64,000 nucleotides of DNA, from contig OX485809.1 of the NCBI GenBank assembly GCA_950295325.1, positions 12,710,001 through 12,774,000 of the forward strand, written 5' to 3'. Positions 23,901 to 35,067 of this stretch are shown here, in pieces (the first letter of the stretch is position 1; every line of letters begins with the position of its first letter). The notes below the pieces were generated by a model. The model did not search any database, was not told where the DNA came from, and saw only the letters and a program-made list of their open reading frames with translations. The stretch is from Polytrichum commune (lineage: Eukaryota > Streptophyta > Polytrichopsida > Polytrichales > Polytrichaceae). Both the position numbers and the translations under genes were made by a program.

Positions 23901-25203
23901 TTTATGACAGTCGGGATGCTTATAATCAATGTAGATTCTTATATAGACTTTGCAATGATTCACTTTATTCCATCTATTTGCAAAACAATGTATGATTGTA
24001 TTGATATACTATTTGTTTTGATATAATTTACATCTTGCAAAGCAGGGAACCAAGAAAGTTGAAGGTATATCATACAAAACATCTCAATGCCATTTACAAG
24101 ATCGGAATTATTGCTTAGACTTGGATCTAAGCAATCTTCAACTATTGACATTTCATGATGATATCAACAATGCATCAATCAACTTTCAACTATTCAAAGT
24201 TCTCCTTTCACAAGTTCAAGAACATTCATCTCAATTGAAGGCCATATTTATATATGGTAAGTTTCAACAATTTCCTAAGCAACTATGGCAATTGCATTCT
24301 TTAAGAAGCTTAGATATACAGGGATTGGGAACGCTCGAAGCATTGCATGAGGAACTTGGAAACCTCACTTCTTTGACAAAGCTTAATTTGCACGGGTGTT
24401 CAAGATTGAGAACATTACCCGAGGGACTTGGAAACCTCACTTCTTTGATGGAGCTCGATTTATATGCATGTTCAAGCTTGACAACATTACCTGAGGGACT
24501 TGGAAACCTCACTTCTTTGACGATGCTTAATTTGGAAAGATTTTCAAGCTTGACAACAATACCCGAGGGACTTAGAAACCTCACTTCTTTGACGGAGCTT
24601 TATTTGGGAGGATGTTCAAGCTTGACAACATTACCCGAAGGACTTCGAAACCTCACTTCTTTGACGGAACTTGATTTAGCAAAATGTCCAAACTTCACAA
24701 CATTACCCGAGGGACTTGGAAACCTCACTTCTTTGATGAAGCTTGCATTGGCAGGATGTTCAAGCTTGACAATAGTACCTGAGGGACTTGGAAACCTCAC
24801 TTCTTTGACTGAGCTTTATTTGGGAGAATGTTCTAGCTTGACAACATTACCCGAGGGACTTGGAAACCTCACTTCTTTGACGATGCTTAATTTGGAAGGA
24901 TGTTCAAGCTTGACAACATTACCCGAGGGACTTGGAAACCTCACTTCTTTGACGAAGCTTTATTTGGGAGGATGTTCAAGCTTGACAACAATACCCGAGG
25001 GACTTGGAAACCTCACTTCTTTGACGAAGCTTTATTTGAGAGGATGTTCAAGCTTGACAACAATACCCGAGGGACTTGGAAACCTCACTTCTTTGATGAA
25101 GCTTTATTTTGGGAGGATGTTCAAGCTTGACAACATTACCCGAAGGACTTGGAAACCTCACTTCTTTGACGGAGCTTTATTTTGGGAGGATGTTCAAGCT
25201 TGA
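20923..25203 (+). CDS. Protein kinase-NB-ARC-LRR immune receptor (moss-type PK-NBS-LRR)
   Basis: Three exons, 20923-22563, 22711-23784 and 24046-25203, join with phase-0 GT-AG introns (147 and 261 bp) into about 1290 residues. Exon 1: a hydrophobic stretch at residues 15-29, a helical region (about 45-205), then a kinase with GKGAYG (236-241), Lys256, Glu270, HLDLKPDN (354-361), DYG (385-387) and APE (413-415). Exon 2: a TNL-type NB-ARC with GMGGIGKTT, ILIILDDI, LIITTR, GLPL, FLDIACFF and MHD. Exon 3: linker, then 11 LRRs of 24 residues built on LTTLPEGLGNLTSL. A one-base T insertion near 25106 shifts the frame, so the protein ends in a 30-residue out-of-frame tail at 25203. Kinase-first NLRs are established in mosses. 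The role, intracellular pathogen sensing with nucleotide-dependent activation, is inferred from the family. Confidence 0.85.
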
Positions 25204-26425
25204 CAACATTACCCGAAGGACTTGGAAACCTCACTTCTTTGACGGAACTTGATTTAATAGAATGTCCAAACTTAACAACATTACCCGACGGACTTGGAAA
25301 CCTCACTTCTTTGACGAAGCTTTATTTGGAAGGATGTTCAAGCTTGACAACAATACCCGAGGGACTTGGAAACCTCACTTCTTTGACAGAGCTTTATTTG
25401 GGAGAATGTTCAAGCTTGACAACATTACCCGAAGGAGTTCGAAACCTCACTTCTTTGACAAAGCTTGATTTGTGAGGATGTTCAAGCTTGACAACATTAC
25501 CCGAGGGACTTGGAAACCTCAATTCTTTGACCGAGCTTTATTCGGGAGGATGTTCAAGCTAAACAACATTACCCGAGGGACTTGGAAACGTCACTTCTTT
25601 GACAAAGTTTTATTTGGTAGAATGTTCAAGCTTGACAACATTACCTGAGGAACTTGGAAACCTGACTTCTTTGACGAAGCTTGCATTGGCAGGATGTTCA
25701 AGCTTGACAACATTACCCGAGGGACTTGGAAACCTCACTTCTTTGACGAAGCTTGCATGGGCAGAATGTTCAAGCTTGACAACATTACCCGAGGGACTTG
25801 GAAACCTCACTTCTTTGACGAACCTTGCATTGGCAGAATGTTCAAGCTTGACAACATTACCCAAGGGACTTGGAAACCTCAATTCTTTGACGAAGCTTGA
25901 ATTGGAAGAATGTGCAAGCTTCACAACACTACCTGAGGGACTTGGAAACCTGACTTCTTTGACGGAGCTTAATTTGTCATGTTGTTCAACCTTGACAACA
26001 TTACCTGAGGGACTGGGAAATCTCACTTCTTTGACGAAGCTTGCATTGGCAAGATGTTCAAGCTTGACAACATTACCTGAGGGACTTGGAAACCTCACTT
26101 CTTTGACGGTGCTTAATTTGCACTACTGTTGAAGGTTGACAACATTACCCGAGGGACTTGGAAACCTCACTTCTTTGACGGTGGTAAATTTGCACGAGTG
26201 TTCAAGGTTGAGAACATTTCCGAGGGACTCGGAATCCTCATTTCTTTGAGAGAGCTTTATTTGGAAGAATGTTCAAGCTTGAAAACATTACCCGAGGGAC
26301 TTGGGAACCTCAGTTTTTTGACGGTGCTTAATTTGCGTGAATGTTCGAGCTTGACAACATTACCCGAGGGACTTGGAAACCTCACTTCTCTGTCATAGCT
26401 TTATTTGGGTGAATGTTCAAGCTTG
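24300..26425 (+). repeat. LRR array, block 1: about 29 tandem 72-bp units
   Basis: Units of 72 bp carry TTACCCGAGGGACTTGGAAA, CCTCACTTCTTTGACG and AGCTT..TTTGG.AGGATGTTC, repeated with very few changes. Most differences fall in the codons for solvent-exposed positions after the L.L strand. The uniformity points to recent unequal crossing-over or gene conversion. The repeat also keeps a long open frame on the minus strand (RFPSPSGNVVKLEH...), a by-product of repetition rather than a gene. Confidence 0.9.
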
Positions 26426-26430
26426 AAACC
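25204..26430 (+). pseudogene. LRR continuation of the kinase-NLR, out of frame and interrupted
   Basis: After the first T insertion (TTTATTTTGGGAGG, near 25106) an identical second one follows near 25175, so the LRR frame moves twice. It then runs in a third frame and meets stops at 25473-25475 (TGA), 25560-25562 (TAA) and 26130-26132 (TGA). A one-base loss near 26212 shifts it again, and TAG ends it at 26396-26398. Each defect sits inside an otherwise normal LRR unit. These LRRs cannot be part of the upstream protein without repair by splicing. Confidence 0.8.
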
Positions 26431-27837
26431 TGTGAGGCCAAACCCACCACCCTTAAGCGTCCTAGTCCGGATGATGGGTTTGTGAATCACATGTGTAGTA
26501 TCAAATCTCAATGATATAAGAAGTATCCTTCATCTCAGTGAACTTTCTAGTTCTAAAGTTCATGATGTTTTATTAATACTTGTTTCTTGAACAAATGAGG
26601 CCTTAGCCTTCTCCAAGGTCCATCCCGCGGCTTTGGCCACGCATCCCCGTAAAGACATCCCCCTAGCACCCTTAATCTTTACTTCCTTTGCCTTGCCATT
26701 GCTAGGATCAACCACATGTCCCATTCTTGAACAAGTAACTTATTTTGACCAATAAGATGCAAGCGTTTAAAAACACTGTCCTTGATGATCCACCCCAATC
26801 ACATTTACTAGCAAGCCACGCCTCACGCTAACTAGCCTAATAAACCTAACACTTACATACGTGCTAGAATAATCTAAAATGCATAACTTGACCTATGCTT
26901 AGTTTTAAGCCCTTAAGCTGCTCCAATAGCCACTAAATCAGTTCGTCTAAGCTGCTCCAGCAGCCACTAAATCAGTTCGTCTCAACTGCTCCAGTAGCAA
27001 CCAAATCAGTTGGGTCCCAGCTGCTCCAGCAGCCACCAAATCAGTTTGGTCACAACTGCTCCAGCAGCCACTAAATCAGTTCGGTCTCAGCTGCCCAGTA
27101 GCACTTAATCAGTTCGGCCTTTAGCTATGGTTGAACAGAAATCTAATAAGTTCTACAAGCCATTCTCAACTCCTAGTAGTTAATCTAACATTCCTCTAAT
27201 CTCTTAACTAATTATTAACCTATCCTACTAATTTCCTCAAGTTAACCCCTAATCACACGTGTTTATCTAGTAATTCTAAGGGCTCCCTCCACGTGAGAGA
27301 GATTGAGAGAGAGAGCTTAACTAACTACCTTCACTACAAACTAATAACCCACCCACGTGGCCCAAGCTCTTAAGAGCTTGCTCTCTTGAGAGCTCTTGAT
27401 GGAGAGAGACGTAAATGAGAGAGAAAACACCTTAAGTAGCAAAGAGGGAGAGAGGGAGAGAGGGAGAGAGAGGTGAGGATAGGGTAAGAGGATTAGCACC
27501 CCCAATCACAATCCTTTAATCTTCCCCTCTAAAGTAGGGACTAATCCCCATCCACCAAGCTACCTTCTTCCTAAACTAACAAGGTGGATCCAAAAGTGGG
27601 CATTTAACCCGCGGAGCTCACCTTGCCCTACCTTACCCCTTACTCACATAATCAAGGCATTCTCCTATTGAAATCAAACCTTGAAATAATCACACAACAC
27701 CACCTAATGCCTAAAGTTAAATCCACACCACACTTCACTCTTTTTATGTTTTGTGAATAATCATAGCACCTCAAAGTCAAACTAAAATTGGTTTCGAAGA
27801 GTTAATCACCACATGTGGGCACCATTTTGGGCTCACA
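26431..27837 (-). mobile_element. Terminal-repeat element A (1407 bp, TG..CA ends) inside the LRR array
   Basis: The insert begins TGTGAGGCCAAACCC and ends TTTTGGGCTCACA, giving 12-bp imperfect inverted ends with TG...CA termini. AAACC flanks it on both sides (26426-26430 and 27838-27842). A paralogous LRR unit without the insert exists at 28191-28212 (GCTTGAAATCATTACTTGAG). The ends and 5-bp duplication fit a solo LTR or small LTR-type element. A minisatellite lies at 26934-27115. On the minus strand (26580-26700) it encodes GMSLRGCVAKAAGWTLEKAK. Confidence 0.7.
26934..27115. repeat. Minisatellite of about 37 bp in element A
   Basis: Five to six diverged copies of CTGCTCCAGCAGCCACTAAA followed by TCAGTTCGTCT. 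Confidence 0.75.
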
Positions 27838-27842
27838 AAACC

Positions 27843-29449
27843 ATTACTTGAGGAACTTGGAAACCTCACTTCTTTGATGGAGCTTGATTTGTCATATTGT
27901 TGAAGCTTAAAAACATTACCCGAGAGACTTGGCAACCTCACTTTTTTGACGGTGCTTAATTTGCGCAATGTTCAAGCTTGACAACATTATCCGAGGGACT
28001 TGGAAACCTCACTTCTTTGGCACAACTTTATTTGGGAGAATGTTCAAACTTGACAACAGTACCCGAGGCACTTGAAAACCTCATTTTTTTTACGGTGTTC
28101 AGGTAGTTATATTGTTCAAGCCGGACAACATTACCCGAGGGACTTGGAAACCTCACTTCTCTGTCAGAGCTTTATTTGGGTGAATGTTCAAGCTTGAAAT
28201 CATTACTTGAGGAACTTGGAAACCTCACTTCTTTGATGGAGCTTGATTTGTCATATTGTTGAAGCTTAAAAACATTACCCGAGAGACTTGGCAACCTCAC
28301 TTTTTTGACGGTGCTTAATTTGCGCGAGTGTTCAAGCTTGACAACATTATCCGAGGGACTTGGAAACCTCACTTCTTTGGCACAACTTTATTTGGGAGAA
28401 TGTTCAAACTTGACAACATTACCCGAGGGACTTGGAAACCTCACTTCTTTGGCAAAGCTTGAATTAGAAGGATGTTCAAGCTTGACAACATTACCCGAGA
28501 GACTTGGAAACCTCACTTCTTTGACGAAGCTTGAATTGGAAGGATGTTCAAGCTTGACTACATTACCCGAGGGACTTGGAAACCTCACTTCTTTGGCAAA
28601 GCTTGAATTGGAAGGATGTTCAAGCTTGACAACATTACCCGAGAGACTTGGAAACCTCACTTCTTTGACGAAGCTTGAATTGGAAGGATGTTCAAGCTTG
28701 ACTACATTACCCGAGGGACTTGGAAATCTCACTTCTTTGACGAAGCTTGATTTGTCATATTGTTCAAGCTTGACAACATTACCCGAGGGATTTGAAAAGC
28801 TCAGTTCTTTGAAGGTGCTTAATTTTTCATATTATTCAAGCTTGACAACATTACCCAAGGGACTTGGAAACCTCACTTCTTTGACGAAGCTTGAATTGGA
28901 AGGATGTTCAAGCTTGATTACATTACCCGAGGGACTTGGAAAAGTCAGTTCTTTGAGAGAGCTTTATTTGACCAAGTCTTCAAGCTTGACAACATTACCC
29001 GAGGGACTTGGAAACCTCACTTCTTTGACAGTGCTTATTTTGTGCGAGTGTTCAAGCTTGACAAAATTACCCGAGGGACTTGAAAACCTCACTTCCTTGA
29101 TTGCGTTTTGTTTGGGAGGATATTCAAGCTAGACAATATTACCCGAGGGACTTGAAAACCTCACTTCTTTGATGGTGCTTCATTCAGAAGGATGTTCAAG
29201 CTTAACAACATCACCCGATGGACTTGGAAAACCTGACTTCCTTGACGGCGTTTAATTTGTGTGAGTGTTCAAGCTTGACAAAATTACCCGAGGGACATGG
29301 AAACCTCACTTCTTTGACAAAGCTTAAGTTGTCATTTTGTTCAGGCTTGACAACATTACCCAAGGGACTTGGAAACCTCATTTCTTTAAGAAAATTCTAT
29401 GTGGGGGAGTGTTGAAGCTTGACAACATTATCTAAGAAATTTGGAAACC
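27843..29449 (+). pseudogene. LRR array, block 2: about 22 units, with a 275-codon open stretch
   Basis: The array resumes after element A. A frame at 28305-29132 is open for 275 codons and encodes about 11 clean LRRs (LTTLPERLGNLTSLTKLELE type). Stops occur elsewhere, for example TGA after TATTGT at 27899-27903, TAG at 29130-29132 and TGA at 29413-29415. An internal direct duplication copies 27842-28065 at 28201-28425 (about 360 bp, five LRR units). No start codon or kinase/NB-ARC of its own precedes it, so it is a detached part of the same gene. Confidence 0.8.
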
Positions 29450-30667
29450 TGTGAGCCCAAAAGGGTGCCCACATTTAGTCTTAGACCCTTGAAACGTTAG
29501 TTGATGCACTTTGAAGTAGCATGTTACTTCACAAAAATATAAAAAGAGTGAAATGTTAGTCTTAGAAGTACCATGTTGTAAGAGGCTAGGATGTGAGTTG
29601 TTATTGTGTTTTTACCTTCGGAAGGATTTGAGTGAATGAGGATAGGTAAGGAGAACTTGGATTGAGTAGTTAGTGAGTAGGCTAGTACAAATGGATGGAG
29701 ACAACCAAAGTGACTCAAGAGGCAAGTGCATTCGAATTGGGATGAATGGAGGATCACATGGAGCGCACAAGTGGACCACCTCATCATGGCCACTTAATGG
29801 GGAAGGCCCAAGGAAGAATGCAAGGTGGAGGATAAGCAAATTCTCAAAGCACCAATCAAATCACGAGTTAAGCATCGTGGTTTGAATTAAGTGGTGAGCG
29901 ACGATTTGGGAAAGTAAGGGGAGAAAGTTATGGCGGCGGAAAGCGAAGGAGGCTAAGTTTGGGTTGAAGCATCCCAAGTTTGGTAAAGTGTGGTAGGTAG
30001 AAAGCCAAGGCTAGTTAAATGTTCGAATTAGGATCCTTGTTGATCATTTGAGGGAGGAAGACTTAGAAGATAGGATTGGCGCCTACTAAGTAGGAGGAAA
30101 TCTCAAGGGCTTATCGTGAGCCTTGAGGGTGCTCACCCCCTCAAGCTTACTATATAATCCCTCATTCTTCCCTCACTCATCCTCTCTTCCTTTGTGCTCC
30201 AAGGCACCCCACGAGTTATAAGTGTGGGTGTGGGAAGCCATATTGGAGCACATGTGTGTGCTTAGTTTTTAGTTTGAGAGCCAAGGCTTGTTAGCCTTGA
30301 AGAGGGCTTGACCTCTTGGTAGAATTAGTGTTGACGTGAAGGATTTTAAAGTTAATTCATGATTCCAATTTGTGGTACTTAAAGTTCATGTTTTGAATAC
30401 ACGTGGTTGCAAGTTCCATGTTTAAGAGTTGAGCACTTGATGTTGTGATGAGTGCAAAAATATACTTGTGTGGATTAGTTAGTCTTAGTGAAGTTAGGAA
30501 ATTCTCTCTCCCCCTCTCCTCTCTAGGATTTTAGGATTTTAGGATTAGAGAAGAATTGTGTGATTAGAAAGGGGTTGTTAGTAGAATTAGGGAAATTAGG
30601 TAGGAAGATTAGTTAAGGGCTTGAATAATTAGTGAGGTAGTTGGGGATTACAACTACAAAGTTGTGG

Positions 30668-30905
30668 GTTTATGAAGGAGCTGGGTTTATGAAGGAGCTG
30701 GGTTTGTTTAGTTAGAAAGTAAAGAGCTGGGTTTATGAAGGACCTGGGTTTGTTTAGTTAGAAGCTAAGGAGCTGGGTTCATGAAGGAGCTGGGTTTATG
30801 AAGGAGCTGGGTTTGTTTAGTTAGAAGCTAAGAAGCTGGGTTTATGAAGGAGCTAGGTTTATGTAATTAGAAAGTAAAGAGATGGGTTCATGAAGGAGCT
30901 TAGTA
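30668..30905. repeat. Minisatellite GCTGGGTTTATGAAGGA / TTTGTTTAGTTAGAA in element B
   Basis: Irregular tandem copies of two short motifs, in the same relative place as the minisatellite of element A. Confidence 0.7.
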
Positions 30906-31180
30906 GATAGCCTACCTAATTAGCTCATAGACAAGTAGTTAGTTACATTATGCTAGTTAGTGTTATGTGTGGCTTTCACAAGTAAATGTATTTGAGATTG
31001 ACTATAGATAATAGTGTTTTTTTTAACACTTGCATCCTCTCTTTAAAAATAAACCACGTGCACAACTTAATGGAGAATGTGGAGCACTCTCGCGATGGCA
31101 AGACAAAGGAAGCAAAGACCAAAGGTGCGAGGGAGAGATTGACATAAGTCACATAAGTATTTCTTAATACTTAAAGGCTT

Positions 31181-31393
31181 ATGTACGGTATGGAGACACC
31201 AAGTGAGACCTCTTATAGTAGCGATACGGAATACACAAGTGATAGTTCAAGTGGTAGTATAGAGTCAACGGCACGGACTCCATTTAGGAGAGGGATATCC
31301 TTAAGGGCTTGTGTAGCTAAAGCAGCCGGATGGACGTTAGAAGCAAACAAAGACAAAATAGCACCCGAGCATAAGGAGGTTAAAATAACATAG
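31181..31393 (+). CDS. Small conserved frame inside element B
   Basis: A 70-residue frame has a serine/threonine-rich first half (TSYSSDTEYTSDSS) and ends RRGISLRACVAKAAGWTLEA followed by a basic tail. The second half is conserved in element A on its minus strand (GMSLRGCVAKAAGWTLEKAK), where the preceding residues are also basic (GKAKEVKIKG). Conservation between two copies that differ greatly in length suggests a coding or functional segment, perhaps a gag-like or captured exon. The family is not recognised. Confidence 0.3.
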   Translation: MYGMETPSETSYSSDTEYTSDSSSGSIESTARTPFRRGISLRACVAKAAGWTLEANKDKIAPEHKEVKIT

Positions 31394-31601
31394 TTAACTT
31401 GTGCATTCTCCACATACGTATTGAAATCGTACATTGAGTTGTTAAAAGTGAAATTCCAGTTAAATCCAAGACCACTTGAAGGGTGAACCTTGCACTATGG
31501 ACTCATCCAAGTCCAAATCCAATACCGCGGAGGAATGTGAGCCCAAACCCACTACTCGGACTACGGACGCTTAAGGGTGGGGGGTTTGGCCTCACAAAAC
31601 C

Positions 31602-31793
31602 TCCCTTCTTTGACATTGGTTCCTTTGGAAGAATGTTGAAGCTTGACAACATTACCCGAAGGATTTTGAAACCCCCCTTCTTTGACGGTGCTTAATTTGC
31701 GCGAGTGTTCATGCTTGAAAGAAATACCCCGGCATTTCGAAACCTCACTTCTTTGACAGAGTTTGAATTGTGGGGATGTTCAAGCTTGACAAC
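31602..31793 (+). pseudogene. LRR array, block 3: last 2-3 degenerate units
   Basis: After element B the sequence resumes with TCCCTTCTTTGACATTGG and two more recognisable units ending at TTCAAGCTTGACAACTTGCA. Frames are broken. This is the downstream limit of the LRR array. Confidence 0.75.
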
Positions 31794-34700
31794 TTGCATC
31801 TTGCACTCATTGCATGACTTGTATCCTACAAGAAATGGGTGTAGGAAGAAAAATATCCATCTCACTTACATTCAATACCTTGGTAGTAGAGTTTTGTTCA
31901 TGGTGGATGTTCATGGTGGATGTTCATTCTAACGACGTGCGGCACAATAGAGGGAGGACTAAATTTGTTTGATATAAATTTTATAAAATAATTCTAAATA
32001 ATGATGGGTCCATTAAAAGTCGACAATCTCATTACAAGTAAGGTAGATAGGTATAAAATGTGGGCCATTTCTTTTTTTGTAAAGATAATATAGAAGCTGA
32101 AAATAAGGATCCTAGGATGTATGTTTAGTAGGATCAATTTTGTACGCATGCCTCATGAAAGATGGATGGAAATTGGCTCATCGTTTGCCAAAAGATGGAT
32201 GAAATTGTAAGCCTAACCCTAACTCTCTTCCCGACTTCTCTCCCTTTTTGTTGCCATGTTTTTTCCCACTAGTTTGGATTTCATACACTTTTGATTAATT
32301 TTTATTATTAAAGGGAACGTAGACTACAAAAAAATGTAATGACATGAGCGTTATAAGTAATGGCAGGGTACAAAAATTAATTAATAATAGGGAGCCTTTC
32401 GTTCGTGTCTTGGACTATGTTCGGGGAAAACCGACGGCTAGTTCATCATCAGCCGATGGATTTCCCCTCGTGGCCGGTCCAAATTGCCAACCATCGGATG
32501 GCAATCCGACTGTAATTTCAATCCTTCGGCAATTAGCCGATGGACCAGAAATGTCCTGGAAATGTAGCCGATTCTTCTTGTGAGTTACTGGATTTCAGTC
32601 GGAAGCATCCATAGCGTTATTTGTCTGGGGCATCTGATGATGCACTTGAGGAAGCACCCTAAACCTTAAACTTTTTGAATTATGCAACTTTTTCATGACC
32701 AAATCCAATTGCTTCTATAAAGAATTGGGGGACCCTTGGCGTTCAAGCGGTGAAGGCATTGCTAGGTTCAATTCCTGCCAAAGATATTAACTCTTCAAAT
32801 TTAAAGTTTTGAACATGCCTTTCTTTTCACTTATTCAAGATTTTGTACTAAGAAATGATTTCTAATAACTTTTCATACATTTTTTAAACAATTAGTGCCG
32901 ATATGAATTCCATTTAATTGGATATTGGCCAATTGAAATATGAAAATAAAGGCAATTGGCCGATTGATTTTTTTAAAAACCGGCTCTTGCCGATGTAAAT
33001 TGGAAAAAATCCGACCCTTCGTAGCAACTACTGGCAATTAGCCACTAAGGCTTCAAAAACTTCCCGAACTATGGTCTTGGAGGTAAATGGCCCCTAAAGA
33101 AATACCCATCCACCGCACGTGGTGCACAAAAGTCCTATAAAGTGACCTACCCGTGGTTGGGAACTGCAACCTTGACACTTAAGTCAAACGTTGGTGGCCA
33201 ATCGGTGGCCTATACACATTCGGTGAGTCAGCTTCGAGGAGGGGCATCCATGTCGCACCGGCCGCGGCTGGATATCACAAAAAATATATATATTCCTCTA
33301 TAGAAAAACGATGATCCCAAGATGGATTTCTCCATCCACAATTTCAAGTCATTCAGGAACAGCATTCGACCATACAACCATCACTCCCTAACCTTTGAAT
33401 TACATGAGATATGCAGATGGGATTCCAAAATTACCTCAAATCTTGGACCCACAATTTGTTCATCAGAAATTGCAACGCACAAATACTCTTCGGAGTGATC
33501 TGCACATCTTGGAGCTGAAGCTGAAGAATACCGGTAATCGTTCATCCATACACTACGATCTCTTGAATATCCATCCAAGAACTACACATCCATCCAGTCC
33601 TGGGTTCTTCTTTCCACGTGGGATCTGAGTAGGTTTGAGGCAATCTAATACTGCCATGTGGCATTTTTTTTCCAAGAATATAGGTTTAATAACCCTTTGA
33701 TGAATGGGGTGTATTTGTACGGGACTCTATGTGACGATTTGTTGTGATTGGAATAACACATAAGATAAGTGGAATAATCATAGATAGGAAATTTTATATA
33801 TTTAGCTAAAATATAAAGAAGTAAGCTTTAATCCCTTTGTATTGAAGTGTCAAAATACTTAACATAATATTGCTAAGCTCCACCTACCACTTGCCCTAGA
33901 CGTGAGATTAATTTGGCCAAGGGCTGGGAATACACATGAGGTGATTCTTAACAAACAACAGCTTCAATCTTAGTGCCATAACAAGATTTCATCTCTTTTT
34001 AGCTATCTAGAATGGGTTTAGGAGCATGAGGCTTAGTAATACTATGATTGTATAAGGACAAACAAAATGCAATCATAGTGAAGTTGTCTTTGAGGTGCAC
34101 ATGCTTAATGGGTTTTGGCTTAATTTGCCAATGGGTTTTCAAGCTTTGGCACAAAGAGTAAAATTATGTCATTGTATGATGTTCTCAAATGAAATACTCA
34201 TGCTAGGTGTCTATTTAGGATCTAAGCAAATGACATCTTCCACAACCAATTTTAGTTGTCCAAGGGGACATGTATAATGGTCCAAAAAATATATGGTTGA
34301 AACCTAGTTGCGATTTGTTAACACTCAACAAGGTCTTCAACGCACATAAATGTGGCAGGAATCTAAATGTACCTATTCGGACATGATTCATGAAGGCGTG
34401 GAAAAGTGTGTAAAAAAGTGGAGGTAGAAAGCACTCGACACTATATGAGGTTCAAAATGACCCCAAATTTGTGGAATTTATGTTATTGATCTCATATCCA
34501 CTCTAAACTATGTTGTATCAACCTCCTCAATGTCACTCTTTCTCTAACATCTCAAAACCCTAGGGAACGTATTTTCTCAATTTAGATCTTACTCTTTATT
34601 GTTACACCTCCCTCCCATCTAATCATATGGTTTTCACATTAAACTAAACCACCAAAGAATTCAAATCACACACTCCCACGCATCACCTTGTAATCATTGT

Positions 34701-34931
34701 AATTATTGTTGTTATTGCAATGTTGACTTTGTGTTATTCCATAATGTCACATTTACATCGATACTTTTTATCACACATCCATGTTAACACTATAAAACTC
34801 CTTAACTTCACATACATTTTTTATTGCCACAACTGTGATATTACAGAGTTTAGAGTGTATAAGATGAGGTAGCATTGATTTAACCAACCAAAGTCTATCA
34901 ATAAATCATTCCCCATGAACCTATCATAGCA
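31794..34931. other. Non-coding; CCGAT/ATCGG-rich patch 32410-33020
   Basis: No supported gene. At 32410-33020 many short copies of GCCGATGG, TCGGCAATT or their complements occur, like the subterminal repeats of DNA transposons, but no termini were identified. The rest is AT-rich with short frames. Confidence 0.3.
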
Positions 34932-35067
34932 TTACTCAACGTTGTGCTTCCATTCAGTGGGCCATGGGAATATAACCATGGGATGACTTAGATTCAGATT
35001 GAGCTCCCAACATCCCATGGCTATATTCCTATGGCCTGCTAAACAATAGACGCACAATATTGAGAAA
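34932..35067. repeat. Foldback (about 55-bp arms, 25-nt loop)
   Basis: Arms 34932-34985 and 35011-35067 pair; the inner 30 bp (GGCCATRGGAATATARCCATGGGATG-like) show only a few differences. It could be a MITE or a small-RNA hairpin. Unlike the 5.6-kb foldback, the differences are not all wobble-compatible on one strand. Confidence 0.5.

Larger units (their letters stand above)
29450..31596 (+). mobile_element. Terminal-repeat element B (2147 bp), inverted relative to element A
   Basis: It begins TGTGAGCCCAAAAGGGTGCC and ends GGGTTTGGCCTCACA, the reverse complement of element A's ends. AAACC flanks it at 29445-29449 and 31597-31601. It carries a minisatellite (GCTGGGTTTATGAAGGA) at about 30668-30905. 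A plus-strand frame at 31181-31393 encodes SLRACVAKAAGWTLE near its end. It is about 740 bp longer than element A, so at least one copy is rearranged. Confidence 0.7.

Noticed and set aside
24264-28732. Long minus-strand open frames of the RFPSPSGNVVKLEH type across the LRR array
   Set aside because: They are the antisense reading of the 72-bp LRR repeat, whose length is a multiple of three; openness in one unit is copied to all.
26431-31596. Reading the two inserts in the LRR array as introns of the NLR gene
   Set aside because: Both have inverted TG...CA ends, matching 5-bp flanks and homology to each other in opposite orientation, which fits insertion. The flanking LRR frames are also broken by other defects.
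13556-33273. Shared 14-mer CCGGCCGCGGCTGG at about 13558 and 33258
   Set aside because: Flanks do not match; a short GC-rich coincidence is more likely than a repeat.
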